Source: Ustulina deusta
Taxonomy: Eukaryota > Ascomycota > Sordariomycetes > Xylariales > Xylariaceae
Assembly (NCBI GenBank): GCA_023159155.1
Contig: JAJNNX010000006.1
Location: forward strand, 806,001-870,000
DNA: 64,000 nt
Reading direction: 5' to 3'
Shown here: positions 36,196 to 47,630 of the stretch, piece after piece
Layout: each line of letters begins with the position of its first letter
Position numbering within the stretch: position 1 is the first letter of the stretch
Translations under genes and position numbers: made by a program
Notes under the pieces: model-generated
Database searches by the model: none
Told to the model about the DNA's origin: nothing
What the model saw: the letters and a program-made list of their open reading frames with translations, nothing else

Positions 36196-38306
36196 ACCGT
36201 ATAACTTCAACGGCAATTTACAGCTGCGAGGGTCCCGTGGGGCATTCTACATTAGCCCTAGTACTGGTGGCGTATTAGGAGTCATGTAAGTGGTGACTCT
36301 GGTGAGTAGCAGTCGATCCTAGATTAGAGCTTTAAGTAGCATAGCTTCTATTTTCCTTTTGCTTCCTATAGCTCAACTTGGGTAGTAAAACCTATTCTTA
36401 TTCTTTGTGCATTACTCCAGTCGAGCCAGTCCTTAACTCTGCCCAATGAGTCGTTGAATGGCATCTGAGTCCGCGCTGGCCAAAAGATAAAGTGGCTGGG
36501 CATTGTGGCCAAGTCGACAATTTACGGTAAGTAGAATTCCAACGGTTGGGACAAGCTAGAACCTAGTGCTAGAAAGGAACCAGCTTCTCGGTACCAGTGC
36601 ACATTCGGGATCCGGATTATTCGGTACTCAGGCCAGTACGCCTGTGTACTCTACCCTCGGGCTGTTCAGAAATTCGAGAGTTACGCAACAATGGTGGCGA
36701 AAGGGCTGGCACAAATCAGCGATAATAAACGGTCCCACCCTATGCTGACAATGACATACCGAGGGAATTCTCCCTAGCCACGGCGGCGGGTGGGTACGTA
36801 ACATCCTTGATTTATTGATGTAAGGTTGCATTCTTTCTGATCCTACCGATGTCACTCCTAGAAACCTTGCGTCATTTAGACTTGGTGCTGTCGTGCATTA
36901 GACTACTATTAGATAGGTAGCCGGGAGGTAATTAATTGGTATAAAACCTGGAAGAACAAACCAACGGTGAATTTCCTCATCGTCGTTAGATCCCTAGTAT
37001 ACCTACTATGCGTAGGTATGCCATACCTAACCACGATACGAATGATCCGATGGAATACGTGTACTGTAATACAAAAAGCCACTCTGAAATACTCCTACCC
37101 TAAACTACTTGCGTAAAATGTTATGGTGTAGAAATGAACAACCATCACTGGATATCCATTTGTTGGCTGGAACGACAAATGTTACATACCTATGGCAGTC
37201 AATATTACCTATCTTCTGCGTTGACAACAGGATACTACCTATCCAATATCTCAGAAGGCTTAACCCCATTGGGCAAGACCCCGTAACGCTTCTGACTACC
37301 TACTAGGTAGGTAGACAGTCTAAATACTATCCAGTATCAAGAGTTCGGATCTTGTCTCCCAGCTAAGAGCTATACACAGTTGATGAGCTATAGCTACCCA
37401 TGAGGGGAGTTCAAAGATTGACGGCGTATGGGCCCCCCATTGCTACGATTATTTTCTTGCTGTACTTGTCTACCACCCCAAAGTTGAGTAAGTAGGTAAT
37501 GTAGGACAGAGTAGGAATACCTACTAGTGAGACATGATGCATGGATGATGGGCCACCGTACGTGTACACGTAATATTCCAGAAACCCGAGTAGCTGGTAG
37601 GTAAGTGTATGGCAACATTACTGAACTATCGACGCTACATCTATCTCCGAAATCCACGCAGCTATATACGTAATCTAGCCGACTATATCTGAAATTCGCC
37701 CGACGGACCTAGGACAACTGATCTTGCAATCAGCGCGGCACGAAAATACGAAGGAAGAAGCCCAAGATGGTTATCATGATTAATGTTTTAGCCGTTATGT
37801 AGTGCAATCCCCAGAACATACACAGACGCCGGAGTTGCATTACTGCCGATGTCCCAGGTTTCCAACACCTGCCCGATGAGCAGAATAGAGGTCAACGTAC
37901 AAACAGTGAGAGAGAATAAAACATCAGCGACGCCACCCGCAGAACTTGAAACACAAAGCCCAGGTGATGCTACGCAGTAGGAATACCCTCTAGAACCACT
38001 CAAGAAACGCCTCATCGTCATGTCGTTTCCCATCCACCTTAACAAAAACAAAAACAATCCGACTCGGCATTACCTCTGTTGACGATGTCAATGCATGTGC
38101 TTATAACGCCCACTTAAAGTCATTCAGGCCCTTCTGGTGACCTCCCCAGGGGTCCGTTTCATTCCCCCGTTTTTACAAAGGAAAAGGTTAGCTACGGTGT
38201 ATTCGTTCAGTCAGTTTACCCTCCCTGTCGTCCACAAACGTCACCATGCAATCATATGCAGTCAGGCGTTTCCCCATCGCTGGGTTATTTTTGGTTTCCG
38301 GTCTAT
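36196..38306. other. Intergenic region, nothing recognised
   Basis: About 2.1 kb downstream of the NimA kinase gene with further TACCTACTAGGTAGG words (near 37,295 and 37,510) and no coding pattern. Confidence 0.5.
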
Positions 38307-40570
38307 TCATGCCCGAGATAAAGGTCGTTGGCGAACCAGAAAAGGGCTTGGCATTTCATCCCTCTCGGGGTCCCAGACGGGAGCAGGCTCGAGGAATCTC
38401 TCAACCGCCCGCTCCTTAATTGGGCGTTTAGGGCTGCTGTTCGCGCTGTCGAAAGAGCGGCCACCAGCCCGTGCCTGCTGGAGCTCGACGAGTGTGCGGC
38501 CCCTAACGTTGTTTTTAACGGCCATTTTGGTGAGAGATGCATCAGCGTCCTTCTTGGCGAGAGAGGGTTTACGCTGCAGACCATTCTCTCCGGCTGCCGC
38601 ACCAAGGTTCGCCGCTGACGGGATCTTGCTTAATCCTCGGTTAGGGGCATTGCCTTTCTCAAGAAGCGCCCCGGTGCTAGGTTGAGGTCGTAGCGGCAAG
38701 TTTGGTACAGATGCACCACTAGGCAACGGTGGCATAGGTTTGTTGAGAGCTGATGAAGGGAAAAAGGCTGGAGCTTTCAGCTGATCGGATGGTGTTGTCT
38801 TCGCGGCAGTCAGCACAGGCCGTTGAAGAAAGGGGTTCTGTCGAGGACCCCGGGTTGGTGAGGGAATGATGGGGGTGTCATCATCCTCAGACTCAGATAG
38901 GATGGGATCTGAGTCACGAGCTTTCTTCCACCGGGCTGCTTCATTCGTTTCATCGAAGATAGTAGGCTGGTGCGCTGATCGGGTTTTAGTAGAGTTGGCT
39001 CGCCTAGGCGATAGGGACAGTGATGCGAGTGCGATTGGTGATGGAGAAACGGTATCAATATCCATAGGTGTACCAAGATGGCGCTCGAACATGGTCTGGG
39101 CTCGCCCGAACGGGCCACGACCCTTCTTAAGGGGGGCCTCGTCAGACGAGTCGACCGAAAATTCGGTGATATCAGTGGTAGAGGGGAACTCTCCATCAGT
39201 GCTAGCGTCAGTAAGAGATTGCGGATCCTCGGATTTCGGCAACGACGAGCTAGACTCTATAGTTTCTACGCTGGTGAAGGTAACAGGTTTCTTCTGGAGT
39301 TCTTCTCGGACACGTGCTTGCACCTCAGCCTCAAAGCGCCTTTGGAGTGCTTGGAGCTCAGTCCGAACAAGTCGGTCAATCTCAAGTCGTGCTTTGACTT
39401 CCCATTCTCTTCGTAGCGAAGACTCAATCTCCTGTCGGGCTAAGGATTTTTCGGCTTCGATACCTGCCAGTTGCCTTTCTGCTTCCTTCAACTTTACGGC
39501 AAGAGCTGCTTCTGTAACTGACAATTTGCTCTTCAGATCTACGGCCTCACGCTGCATGCGCATCAGTCGCACGACTGGAAGATTCAGCAATGCTGCTGTG
39601 TCGGGCCTCGCATCGGGGTTAACTTTCAGGCAATCTCTAATGACAGCCATGAGCTCGGCAGAATATATCCTGGGTAACGTCGCCACTTTCCCCTCTTTGA
39701 TCCTCTGTACCAGTTGAAAGTGGGACTTGGCGTTGAAGGGAGGTTCCCTTGCGCATAGCTCATATATGACGCAACCTAGAGACCAGATATCTGATTTGAG
39801 GGTATATCTCTCTGCCGCACAAATCTCGGGAGACATATAAAACGGAGTTCCGACATATGTCGAAGCGAAATCATGCGACTGGATCATCTTAGACAGACCA
39901 AAGTCCCCAAGCTTGACCGAATTGTTCTCTCCGAGGAATACTATTGCTCATTAGCAGAGCTGTCGTACAGCTGCAAAGCACGGCTTACCATTCTCGGGTT
40001 TCAGATCACGATGCAAAATCGTGACGGCTCCAGATGGAATCCTGGGTTTTGTCCTCGGGGCCACTAGAACAGTGTTGCCCACATCGGGAGGGTCGATACC
40101 ATAATGACAACGGTAGAGAGCTGTAACAAGTTGTGAAAAAACAACCCATACGAATTCCTCATCAGCATACTTGTCAGCGCGTGCGAGGTCTCGAATGACA
40201 CGGCCCAAGTCCCCATTGCCGCAGTATTCCATGTATAGGTGAACGTCTTGGGACTGCTTCAGGTGTTCTCGATGAAAGTAGCCGACGATGTTGGGATGTC
40301 GGAGGGAGGAAAGTATGTGGAACTCAGAGTTCAGCTGCTCCCGCTCCTTCGGGGACATTTTCAGGTAGCTGATCTCTTTTCGGCAGAGCACCATGCCATC
40401 GACCTTTCGTTTGACTTTTCGGATAACGCCAAAGGAACCGTGACCTAGAATTCGACATCAAGATAAGTCAATAATTAGCACAAAGTCAATCGGACTGGAA
40501 GAAGAAGTGGAAGTAGGTAAGGAAGCATACCGATCTTCTCCAACACCTCATACTTGTCAGATCCTGCCAT
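38307..40570 (-). CDS. nimA: NIMA-type mitotic serine/threonine kinase
   Basis: Three minus-strand exons, 40570-40531, 40444-39989 and 39940-38307, joined by 86- and 48-bp GT-AG introns in phase, give 709 residues, near the ~700 of Aspergillus NimA. The kinase domain is N-terminal: IGHGSFGVI (13-21), VAIK-type Lys in CRKEI (K36), catalytic loop HRDLKPEN (158-165), DFG (178-180), activation segment ending GTPFYMSPEI. The insert between YRCHYG and ILHRDLK is typical of fungal NimA. A coiled coil follows the kinase (REAVDLKSKLSVTEAALAVK and beyond), then a Ser/Pro/Lys-rich tail ending with PSPFLVRQRPLSRA. NimA drives entry into mitosis, with the tail controlling stability and location in Aspergillus. 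All key catalytic residues are present. Confidence 0.95.
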
Positions 40571-41849
40571 GGGGAACTAGAAGGCAGGTGAAAGAAGATA
40601 CTTAAAGGCTATGCCATATGGTTGAGAAACAGAGTGTGCAGGGTTGGCGCTGGAAGAGAGTTCTGCTAGGCTGATGTGTGTGTAAACTGTAAACTTGGCG
40701 AAGTTGTTTTGGGATGAAGTAACAAGATAGAAATGTACTCAAGGGAACTTAAAGTGAAGAAGAAGTGTTGTGTTTGTGCGTGCACGCTATCCTCTTGCAG
40801 GTAAATCCACCTCATCCTGGTTACGCCGTGAATCAACAAACTGCCCATTATCTGGTAGGCACGGCAACTGATGGATATGTGGGTCTCTGGTAAATAGACC
40901 CTGGAACGGTGTTCCATTGAAAGAGTGGTCCACGCATTATCTCTCGCGTATCGATAACTAATCTGAGATTTGTTCCAATCGCGTACATAGTAGTAGATAC
41001 TTTGGTTTTATTAGGACGTTCCCCACGGTAATGGAATGCTAACCTGAGCTAGCCCTGCTTTTGCACAAGCCCGTGTGCATGCTTTAAAGTGTACCCAGTA
41101 GTACAGTAGGAGACGGACAGTTCAATGCTACACGTATGTACTTTCTTCATAAAACGGTTTTGTTGCTTGTACCCAACTTCCTAGGAAGTCGGTCATAGCT
41201 GGGGTATAGGTATAGCTGAAGTCTGTTTATCGCAATAAACTGCATTTTAGATTCTCTATGGACGAAAATTTAAAACTACGGTCAGTACTCCCTCCAGTAG
41301 GCTCGTGGGAAGGTACGAAGGACAGTGCCCATATATTACCCCTTACGGTGGTTTCATATCAGTGACTCCGTCTCTTCTACAACTTCGCTTTTCCACTCAA
41401 TGCTATCACAGCTCCGGGAGGAGAAACAGGGTTAAGAACAAGCTGAAAGTCGCATGCTGAACAAGCAACGCCAACGCAAAGAAGCCGAAGAACCCGCGAA
41501 ACAAGCACAACTACAAGTGCTCCAACCTTAGTTTCAGGCATGCCACTCGTGAAGCCTTTTCATTCGGGTGGTTACCAACCAAAATTTTTTTTTTTTTCAT
41601 TCTTACGGCGTCCTGGCACTGTATATGAGTATGTATGCTTTATTTTTAATACCTAGTACGAAACTGGCCACCGTTGGTTTCGCCACTGCTGTGGGGCCAT
41701 GAGTCTGTGTTTTGGGCTCCTAAGTGTTAGATTAATGTATGATAAGGAGGAATAGGATACAAAAGATAGTATTAACCACAAGTAGTAATAAATAAATAAA
41801 AACCTTCTGTACTAAGCATTAGCTACCTAAAAATACCTCTAAGTTACAT
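40571..41849. other. Intergenic transition into the AT-rich block
   Basis: Kinase promoter side followed by about 1 kb of normal composition without a gene. A run of about 14 T lies at 41,586-41,599. From about 41,750 the sequence turns AT-rich, marking the edge of the transposon nest. Confidence 0.5.
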
Positions 41850-41885
41850 GTTATCCTTGTACTAGAACTAACGGTTGTATTAATA

Positions 41886-41974
41886 TGTAACACCCCGCTT
41901 TAAACGTAGTTCTAGTAATACTTTAGATATATAAAAACTTATTATTCTGATTACCCTTATGTAAAAACTCTTAT
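41886..41974 (-). repeat. Probable 3' LTR of the copia element (outer edge uncertain)
   Basis: A purine tract on the minus strand (AAAAAAGAAG, about 41,976-41,986) is followed by a segment beginning TATAAGAG and ending GTGTTACA, as an LTR would. The partner LTR is outside the window, so the outer edge is a guess and could lie nearer 41,850. Confidence 0.4.
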
Positions 41975-42770
41975 ACTTCTTTTTTACTAGTTTATTAAAA
42001 AAAATAAAAAGTAATAAAATAAAAAAGTAGTAATTTTATTTAATTATTTTTATATTTCTTTATATTATTTAATACTAATTATGTTCCTTTATTTTTTAAA
42101 CACGGGTTTTAGTAAAGCCTTTATGCTTATATCTGCTAGGTTATAATCTTTAGATATTTATTTTATACGTATTAACCTTTTTTATTTTAAGTTTTTTTAT
42201 TTTATAATATTTAATTTAAATATATTTTGTTTATTTATAATATATTAAATTATTAATAAATTGTTTTATTTTATTATTATTAATACTAATTTTAACTAGT
42301 TATTTATTATTTAAGTTAATATTAAATTTATTAAATAGTTATTAAAAATAAATATTTTTTAGGGCTATACTAAAAAAAGCTATATATTCTGTTTTATAAT
42401 TTAAAATTATAACAAATAATTATTTTTTAGATTTCTAGCTAATTATAATATTTATAATAAAATATATATAGTATTCCGTTAATATATTATTAACTTTATT
42501 TTAACTATGGTTAATATTTAAAAATTTAATAAATAAAATATTATTATTATTAAATTTAAATTTATAATTATTTGTTCTATTAAAATATTATAGCACGTTT
42601 TTTATAGCTTTAAGGTATTATTAAATAAGATTTACTAAAAACTAACTAAGTTTTAAAACCAAATAAGTAATATTTAATTAAGTGTTTACTATTATATATA
42701 TTAACAAGCTTACTATTTTTTAGTATTTTATTCTAATTATAGTATTATAGTAGTCTTTAAGTCTAAGTAT

Positions 42771-42975
42771 TGCAGCAGGGCTAGTGCTAGCGGCCCGAAT
42801 CGGCTGATCTTCGGCTGCATTCAAGGGTTCGAATAGCTATAAAAGCCTTCGAACTTCTCAGAGCAACACTTACTATATATGTATAGTATTTATATAAGTT
42901 TTTTAGTAGTAGGCGCTCTAGTTTGTTTTTGTTGTTTTTAGTTGTTTTTAGTATTAAGTTGCTTTGTTCTTTTTT
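42771..42975 (+). repeat. Left terminal repeat of the 4.0-kb element
   Basis: Matches the right repeat over about 200 bp, including GGCTGATCTTCGGCTGCATT, a TATA-like CTATAAAAG and TTCTCAGAGCAACACTTACT. It lacks a ~70-bp segment present in the right copy between two GCGGCCCG words. From about 42,875 onward it differs from the right copy almost only by C-to-T changes. Confidence 0.7.
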
Positions 42976-43000
42976 AATAGTGTTTTTAGTAAGGCTACAA

Positions 43001-45914
43001 TAGAGCAGTCTCTTATATAAATTTGTATATAACAATGCTCGCACATGCTTATTGCTCCTCGGAGCACAACCTGTAATCGGAGACCAATGTTTAACGCTTT
43101 TTTATATAAATTACTATATAAATATATCTACAACCCGTTAATAGACTTAATGCTAGCTGCGCAAAAACTAACCCAGCTAACTTAGTTAGACCAACTAACC
43201 TAGCCAACCTAGTCTATATAGCCTGATTAGCTAAGCCCCGTACAAATATACTTACGAGCAGCCTTTTATATAAATCTATATATAAGTCTGCTTATAGCTG
43301 TACACCTTCCAGAAAGCCCAGTTTATTGGCTATATGTAGCCTAGTTTATACAACCAACCAAGCCAATTGCTATACCGTTGATCAGCTTTGCTACCCTTGC
43401 TGCTAGCCGTATAATTAACCGCCGAGTCCCTTGCCAGAATATATATACAAGCAACCCGCTATATAATTTTGTATACAAACTTGTTTGTAGTTGTTCAAGT
43501 CTAGAAAAGCCTTTAAGTAGCTACTTTAGTTGGTTAGCCAGGCTACATACGTATTAATTAGCCGATTTAGCTTAGTTTGTATTGATTAGTTAGTTCGTAC
43601 GTTTATATATGTGTTCGAGCAGTCCGCTATATAAATTTGTATATAAACGCGCTTTTACCCGTACGCTATACGTATAACACACCGATTAGCTAATTGCCCT
43701 CGTTTTTTAGGCCTTGTTAGCCAGGCTAGTCATATATGCGTTGATCAGCCCAATCGGCCTATTGCCTTGTTGGCTAGCTATTATATTGTTTAGTTAGTTA
43801 ACTAGTTAGTCCTTTTGTTAAGAAGTTATTAAAGCAGACCTACATATATTTTGTATGCAAATATGCTTGTACGCCTTTTAGTCCAAAGGAAGTTCTTTGT
43901 TCTATGCTGCCGATCAGTTAGTTAGCCCGCCGATCAGTCAAACAGTCAGTCGATCAGCCAATTGCCCTTGCGAATATGTCCCCCGATCCGAATACACCTA
44001 CGAGCAAAATCCCATACAAGTTATTATACAAACCAGCTTACAAATGTATAGCTTCCAAAGAAGCTTTTGTTCTAGTTTGCAATAGCTAATCGCTAATATT
44101 GCTGCGTTGATCAGCTAGTTAGCTGCTTTATTAGCTAGCTGTATATATCGCTGCTGCGTTAATTAGTCAAGTCTATATTCGAATACCGTACAAACAAGTT
44201 GCTATACAAGTTTATATGCAAACCTGCTTGTATATATATTACCTATGGGAAGCTGTTACTTTAAGTCTTTCGTTTAGCGTTTTAGCGATTAGCTGGATCC
44301 CCTGTCACGTATAGTCCTAAGAACAGATTCCTATATATATTAGTATGTGAATACGCTCGCAGCGCTGTAGCCTATAGGAAGGTCCGTTCTAAGCTTCTGT
44401 TAGCTATACGTACACCTTCGTTTTTTGTTAATTTTATTGTTTAGCATTTTTAGCATTTTTGGCGTTTTTAGTATATTCGGCATTTTTGTTGTTTTTTATT
44501 ATTTTTAGGCTTTTATACCGTTGATCAGTTAGTTCCTATACGAGTTGCCGTACGAACAAGTGCTTATATAGTTTATATAGGAGTTAGCTCGAATATATAC
44601 GGTCCAAAGGAAGCGCTGTTTAGACCTTGTTTTAAAGCTTTGTTTTAGAAGCGTTGTTTTTATTGCGGTATTTAGCGCTATATATTACTTATTAAGTTGT
44701 TGTATTGTTGATTAGCCAGGCTTACTACGTTTAGTAGCGTACGAACATATTTACGTACTAATCTGTATGCGAATATGTTCGTGGCTTATAAAAGAGCGTC
44801 TGTTTATAGCTTTAATTAACGAATTGCGTACTGATTAGCTAGTCCTTTGTTTAGCCCTTTGTTCTAATAGCTATATTGTTCAGTCCTGCATTTAATAGCT
44901 GTACGAGCAGATCTCTATACAATTTATATATGAATATGCTTTTATACCTATGGTCCAAAGGAAGCTATTGATTAGCTAGCCAATCGATGGACTGCTACGC
45001 TGCCAATCGGCCAATTTAGCTATATACGCATTGATTAGTTATATATACGTTAGCTAGTACAGGCATTATATGCATACGCTGCCGATCGGCCAATTTAGCT
45101 ATATATGCGTTAATTAGCTATTGTTTAGCTATTATATATATGATTAATTAGTAACTTAGCTGATATATGCGTGTATAAGCAGCTACCTATACTAATTTAT
45201 ATATGTATGTGCTCGTATTGATACGTTACACCCCGTTCGCTGTTAATTAGCAATTTTATTATATACGCGTTAATTAGCAAGTTTACTACGTTTTATACGA
45301 TTTTTAGCTATATTTGCCGTTGATTAGCGATTTTTTTGTTATATATACTATTAATTAGCAAGTTTACTACGTTTTAGTTGCGTACGAGCAGGCGTACATA
45401 TAATTTTCTATGCGAACCTGTTTGTATATATATTAATCACTTACGCGAGGGCCTTCCGATTAGCCCTACACTGTTGTACCGATTAGTTAGTGTGTTATAT
45501 GAAGAATACGGGCGTACGAGCAATTGCTTATACAAATTGTATAGCAATCTGCTTATACCTATACGACCTATACGTTATATGCCTTACACACATAGCAATA
45601 CGTATATAGCGCAGCATGCTGATTAGTTAATCTGTTGCGTACGAGCAACTCCCATATTATTTTATATGTGAACTTGCTTGTAGCATACAAATTATATGGT
45701 TAGCCGCACTGCCGATTGGGATACATACAGCACTACAGATATAGCATAGCACTAACGAATTATTATTGCTGCGCTGATTAGTTATTTTGTTGTTGCTATA
45801 CATATAGTATAGCATTGCTGATTAGTTGATGCGTTATTGCTGCGCTGCCGATCAACAAGTTTTTTTTATGTACAAGCGGCTACCTATACTGATTTATATG
45901 GGACTACGCTTATA
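43001..45914. repeat. Array of ~17 constant-length dyad-symmetric units
   Basis: Each unit is 41-48 bp: a half-site like TACGAGCA, 6-9 bp, a self-complementary AT core like TATACAAATTTGTATA, 6-9 bp, then TGCTYGTA. Unit starts: 43,001; 43,092 (weak); 43,253; 43,445; 43,613; 43,830; 43,999; 44,188; 44,319; 44,550; 44,739; 44,901; 45,171; 45,381; 45,513; 45,638; 45,870. Linkers of about 80-220 bp contain CCAAAGGAAGC-like words and many GATTAGTTAGC/GATCAGCTAG words. Unit length is conserved although sequence is not. No coding capacity is seen. Confidence 0.7.
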
Positions 45915-46367
45915 TATATAATTTTTAGAGTTATTTATAAAGTCTATCTATTTATAAGGCCGATTAGTGCTTATTTTATAAACTTTAACCTATATGTATA
46001 CTATTAGAAAACGTTACTGCAGTTATATAAAAATTTGTATGTATTGAGAGTAGTGAGGGCTATAGCGTAACTTTTTGTACGGAGATTTAGTTTGGGTTCG
46101 AAATGGTGGCTAACCGTGGTACCTACCTAGGTTTTAATACGAGATACTGGCAGATATTGCTATATATGTTAGGTCTGGATAGAATTGCACATGTTTTATG
46201 TAGGAATATATTAAAAGAATACGAGAGAATAGGGCATTTAAAGGGCTGAAAGGTTATGCTAAAGGGTCATGCTAGAGGGCATACGGCATACGGACCAAGG
46301 GAAAAAGCTATGGACTAAGGGAAGTCTATTGGTATAATTGTGACCGGTTTAGCAATCGGCTAATCAA

Positions 46368-46445
46368 GGGCTTGGTGGCCTAGTGGGTTAGGGCTGGTTC
46401 TTTTTTTTTTTTTTTAGGCCGTTAAGGCCTAGGGGTTCGAGTGGG
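46368..46445 (+). promoter_or_regulatory. tRNA-promoter-like A and B boxes (SINE- or tRNA-derived)
   Basis: TGGCCTAGTGGG (46,376-46,387) matches an RNA polymerase III A box and GGTTCGAGTGG (46,434-46,444) a B box, at a distance typical of tRNA genes. A run of 15-16 T lies between them and the arms do not pair like a real tRNA. It is probably a relic of a tRNA-derived sequence. Confidence 0.45.
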
Positions 46446-46536
46446 TGTTGTGTTATGTTATTGTTTTTAGTGTTTTTAGCCCTGCATTTTTGGATTCAAA
46501 GCTATTTGGAAAATAAGGCTTCGAATAAGGGAAGTT

Positions 46537-46802
46537 TGTAGCAGGCTGGTGCTAGCGGCCCGCTAGCAGCTGCGAATGTGGCTGCACATCAATTATTAGC
46601 CGTATTCGGGCCGCCTGCGGCCCGAATCGGCTGATCTTCGGCTGCATTCAGGGGTTCGAATAGCTATAAAAGCCTTCGAACTTCTCAGAGCAACACTTAC
46701 TACACACGCATAGCATTCATACAAGTTTTCTAGTAGCAGGCGCTCTAGTTTGTTTTTGTTGTTTTTAGTTGTTTTTAGTATCGAGTTGCCCCGTCCTTCT
46801 TT
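46537..46802 (+). repeat. Right terminal repeat of the 4.0-kb element
   Basis: The better-preserved copy, of near-normal base composition. It contains the ~70-bp segment (about 46,562-46,630) missing on the left, bounded by two GCGGCCCG words. Confidence 0.7.
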
Positions 46803-47392
46803 AGTATAAAGTTTTTTTTAAAATCTATAGGAATTGTTTTAGGTTATATATTATTAATTAGAAAAAATTAACTTATAATTTATTAAATATAAATAGTTTA
46901 AATAAGCTAGAGCTTGTAATTAAGTTTGTTTTAATAAATTTTTATGTTTAAGAAATACTTGCAAGGTTTTATATTAGTAATTTAAAACTTATTAGCTAGC
47001 TAACTTTTAATATTAATAATATTTTGTTTATTTTTTTCAAAAATTAGTATATTATTAATATAAATTACTATAATAATCCTATTTCTAATAAACAGAGCTT
47101 TATTTATTTTTAAACAAGTTTATTTAAATTTAATTAGATATTTTAATAATATATTATACTAGATTTTAAAGGATTATTTTAAGCTATAAAAAACTTTTTA
47201 TAGTTTATAGATTTTTTTAGTTTATTAATATTTCAGTAATAGGTTTATATAAATATTCCTATTGATATTTTTATATAAAAACGCTATTTTAATGTTTAAT
47301 TAATTGTATTTCTAATTAAAAATAGCTACTAGTACAAAAAAAGTTTTATATATTTTTTATTAAACTATTAAAATAAAAGTTTTAGTATAATC

Positions 47393-47630
47393 TATAACGG
47401 TTAGTACAGTCTTGGTGAGACCCGCAAGGATTCCAGACCTATATAGTGATAAAATAGGAAATCTACGCACGGACCAACCTATAACTCTATAGCTACATAC
47501 ACAGAGTTTATATCTATTTATTTTATAAACTCTAACTTTTTTTTTTTTTTTTTTTTTTTTTTTAGTTTAGAGGTTTTATTTATAATATTAATAAACTAGC
47601 TATAAAAGCTTTATTTAACTAATTATAATA
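47393..47630 (+). repeat. 5' LTR of gypsy copy 1
   Basis: Aligns with 53,431-53,664 throughout (GTTAGTACAG, AGGATTCCAGACCTATATAG, ATAAACTAGCTATAAAAGC). It is split by a long T run at about 47,530-47,562. Confidence 0.8.

Larger units (their letters stand above)
42771..46802 (+). mobile_element. 4.0-kb LTR-type element without recognisable coding sequence
   Basis: It is bounded by direct repeats that start TGCAGCAGG/TGTAGCAGG, and flanked by AGTAT on both sides (42,766-42,770 and 46,803-46,807), consistent with a 5-bp target duplication in the copia RT/RNase H frame. A purine tract (AATAAGGGAAG) sits just before the right repeat, as expected of a polypurine tract on the plus strand. No gag or pol motif could be found inside; instead there is the dyad array and a tRNA-promoter-like stretch. 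This fits a non-autonomous LTR element (LARD-type). The right terminus (ending CTTCTTT rather than CA) is not canonical, so the exact end may be off by a few bases. Confidence 0.6.

Noticed and set aside
38137..39717. Plus-strand frames opposite the kinase gene
   Set aside because: The minus strand there encodes a clear NimA kinase and tail; the plus frames carry no motif.
43897..45626. Short open frames within the dyad array
   Set aside because: They cross array units and linkers without conserved translation between copies.
43001..45914. CRISPR-like array (regular repeats with unique spacers)
   Set aside because: Eukaryotic context, repeats are palindromic and divergent, and linker lengths vary from under 80 to over 200 bp.
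46385..46392. TTAGGG as a telomere remnant
   Set aside because: Single occurrence, not an array, and inside a tRNA-like segment.
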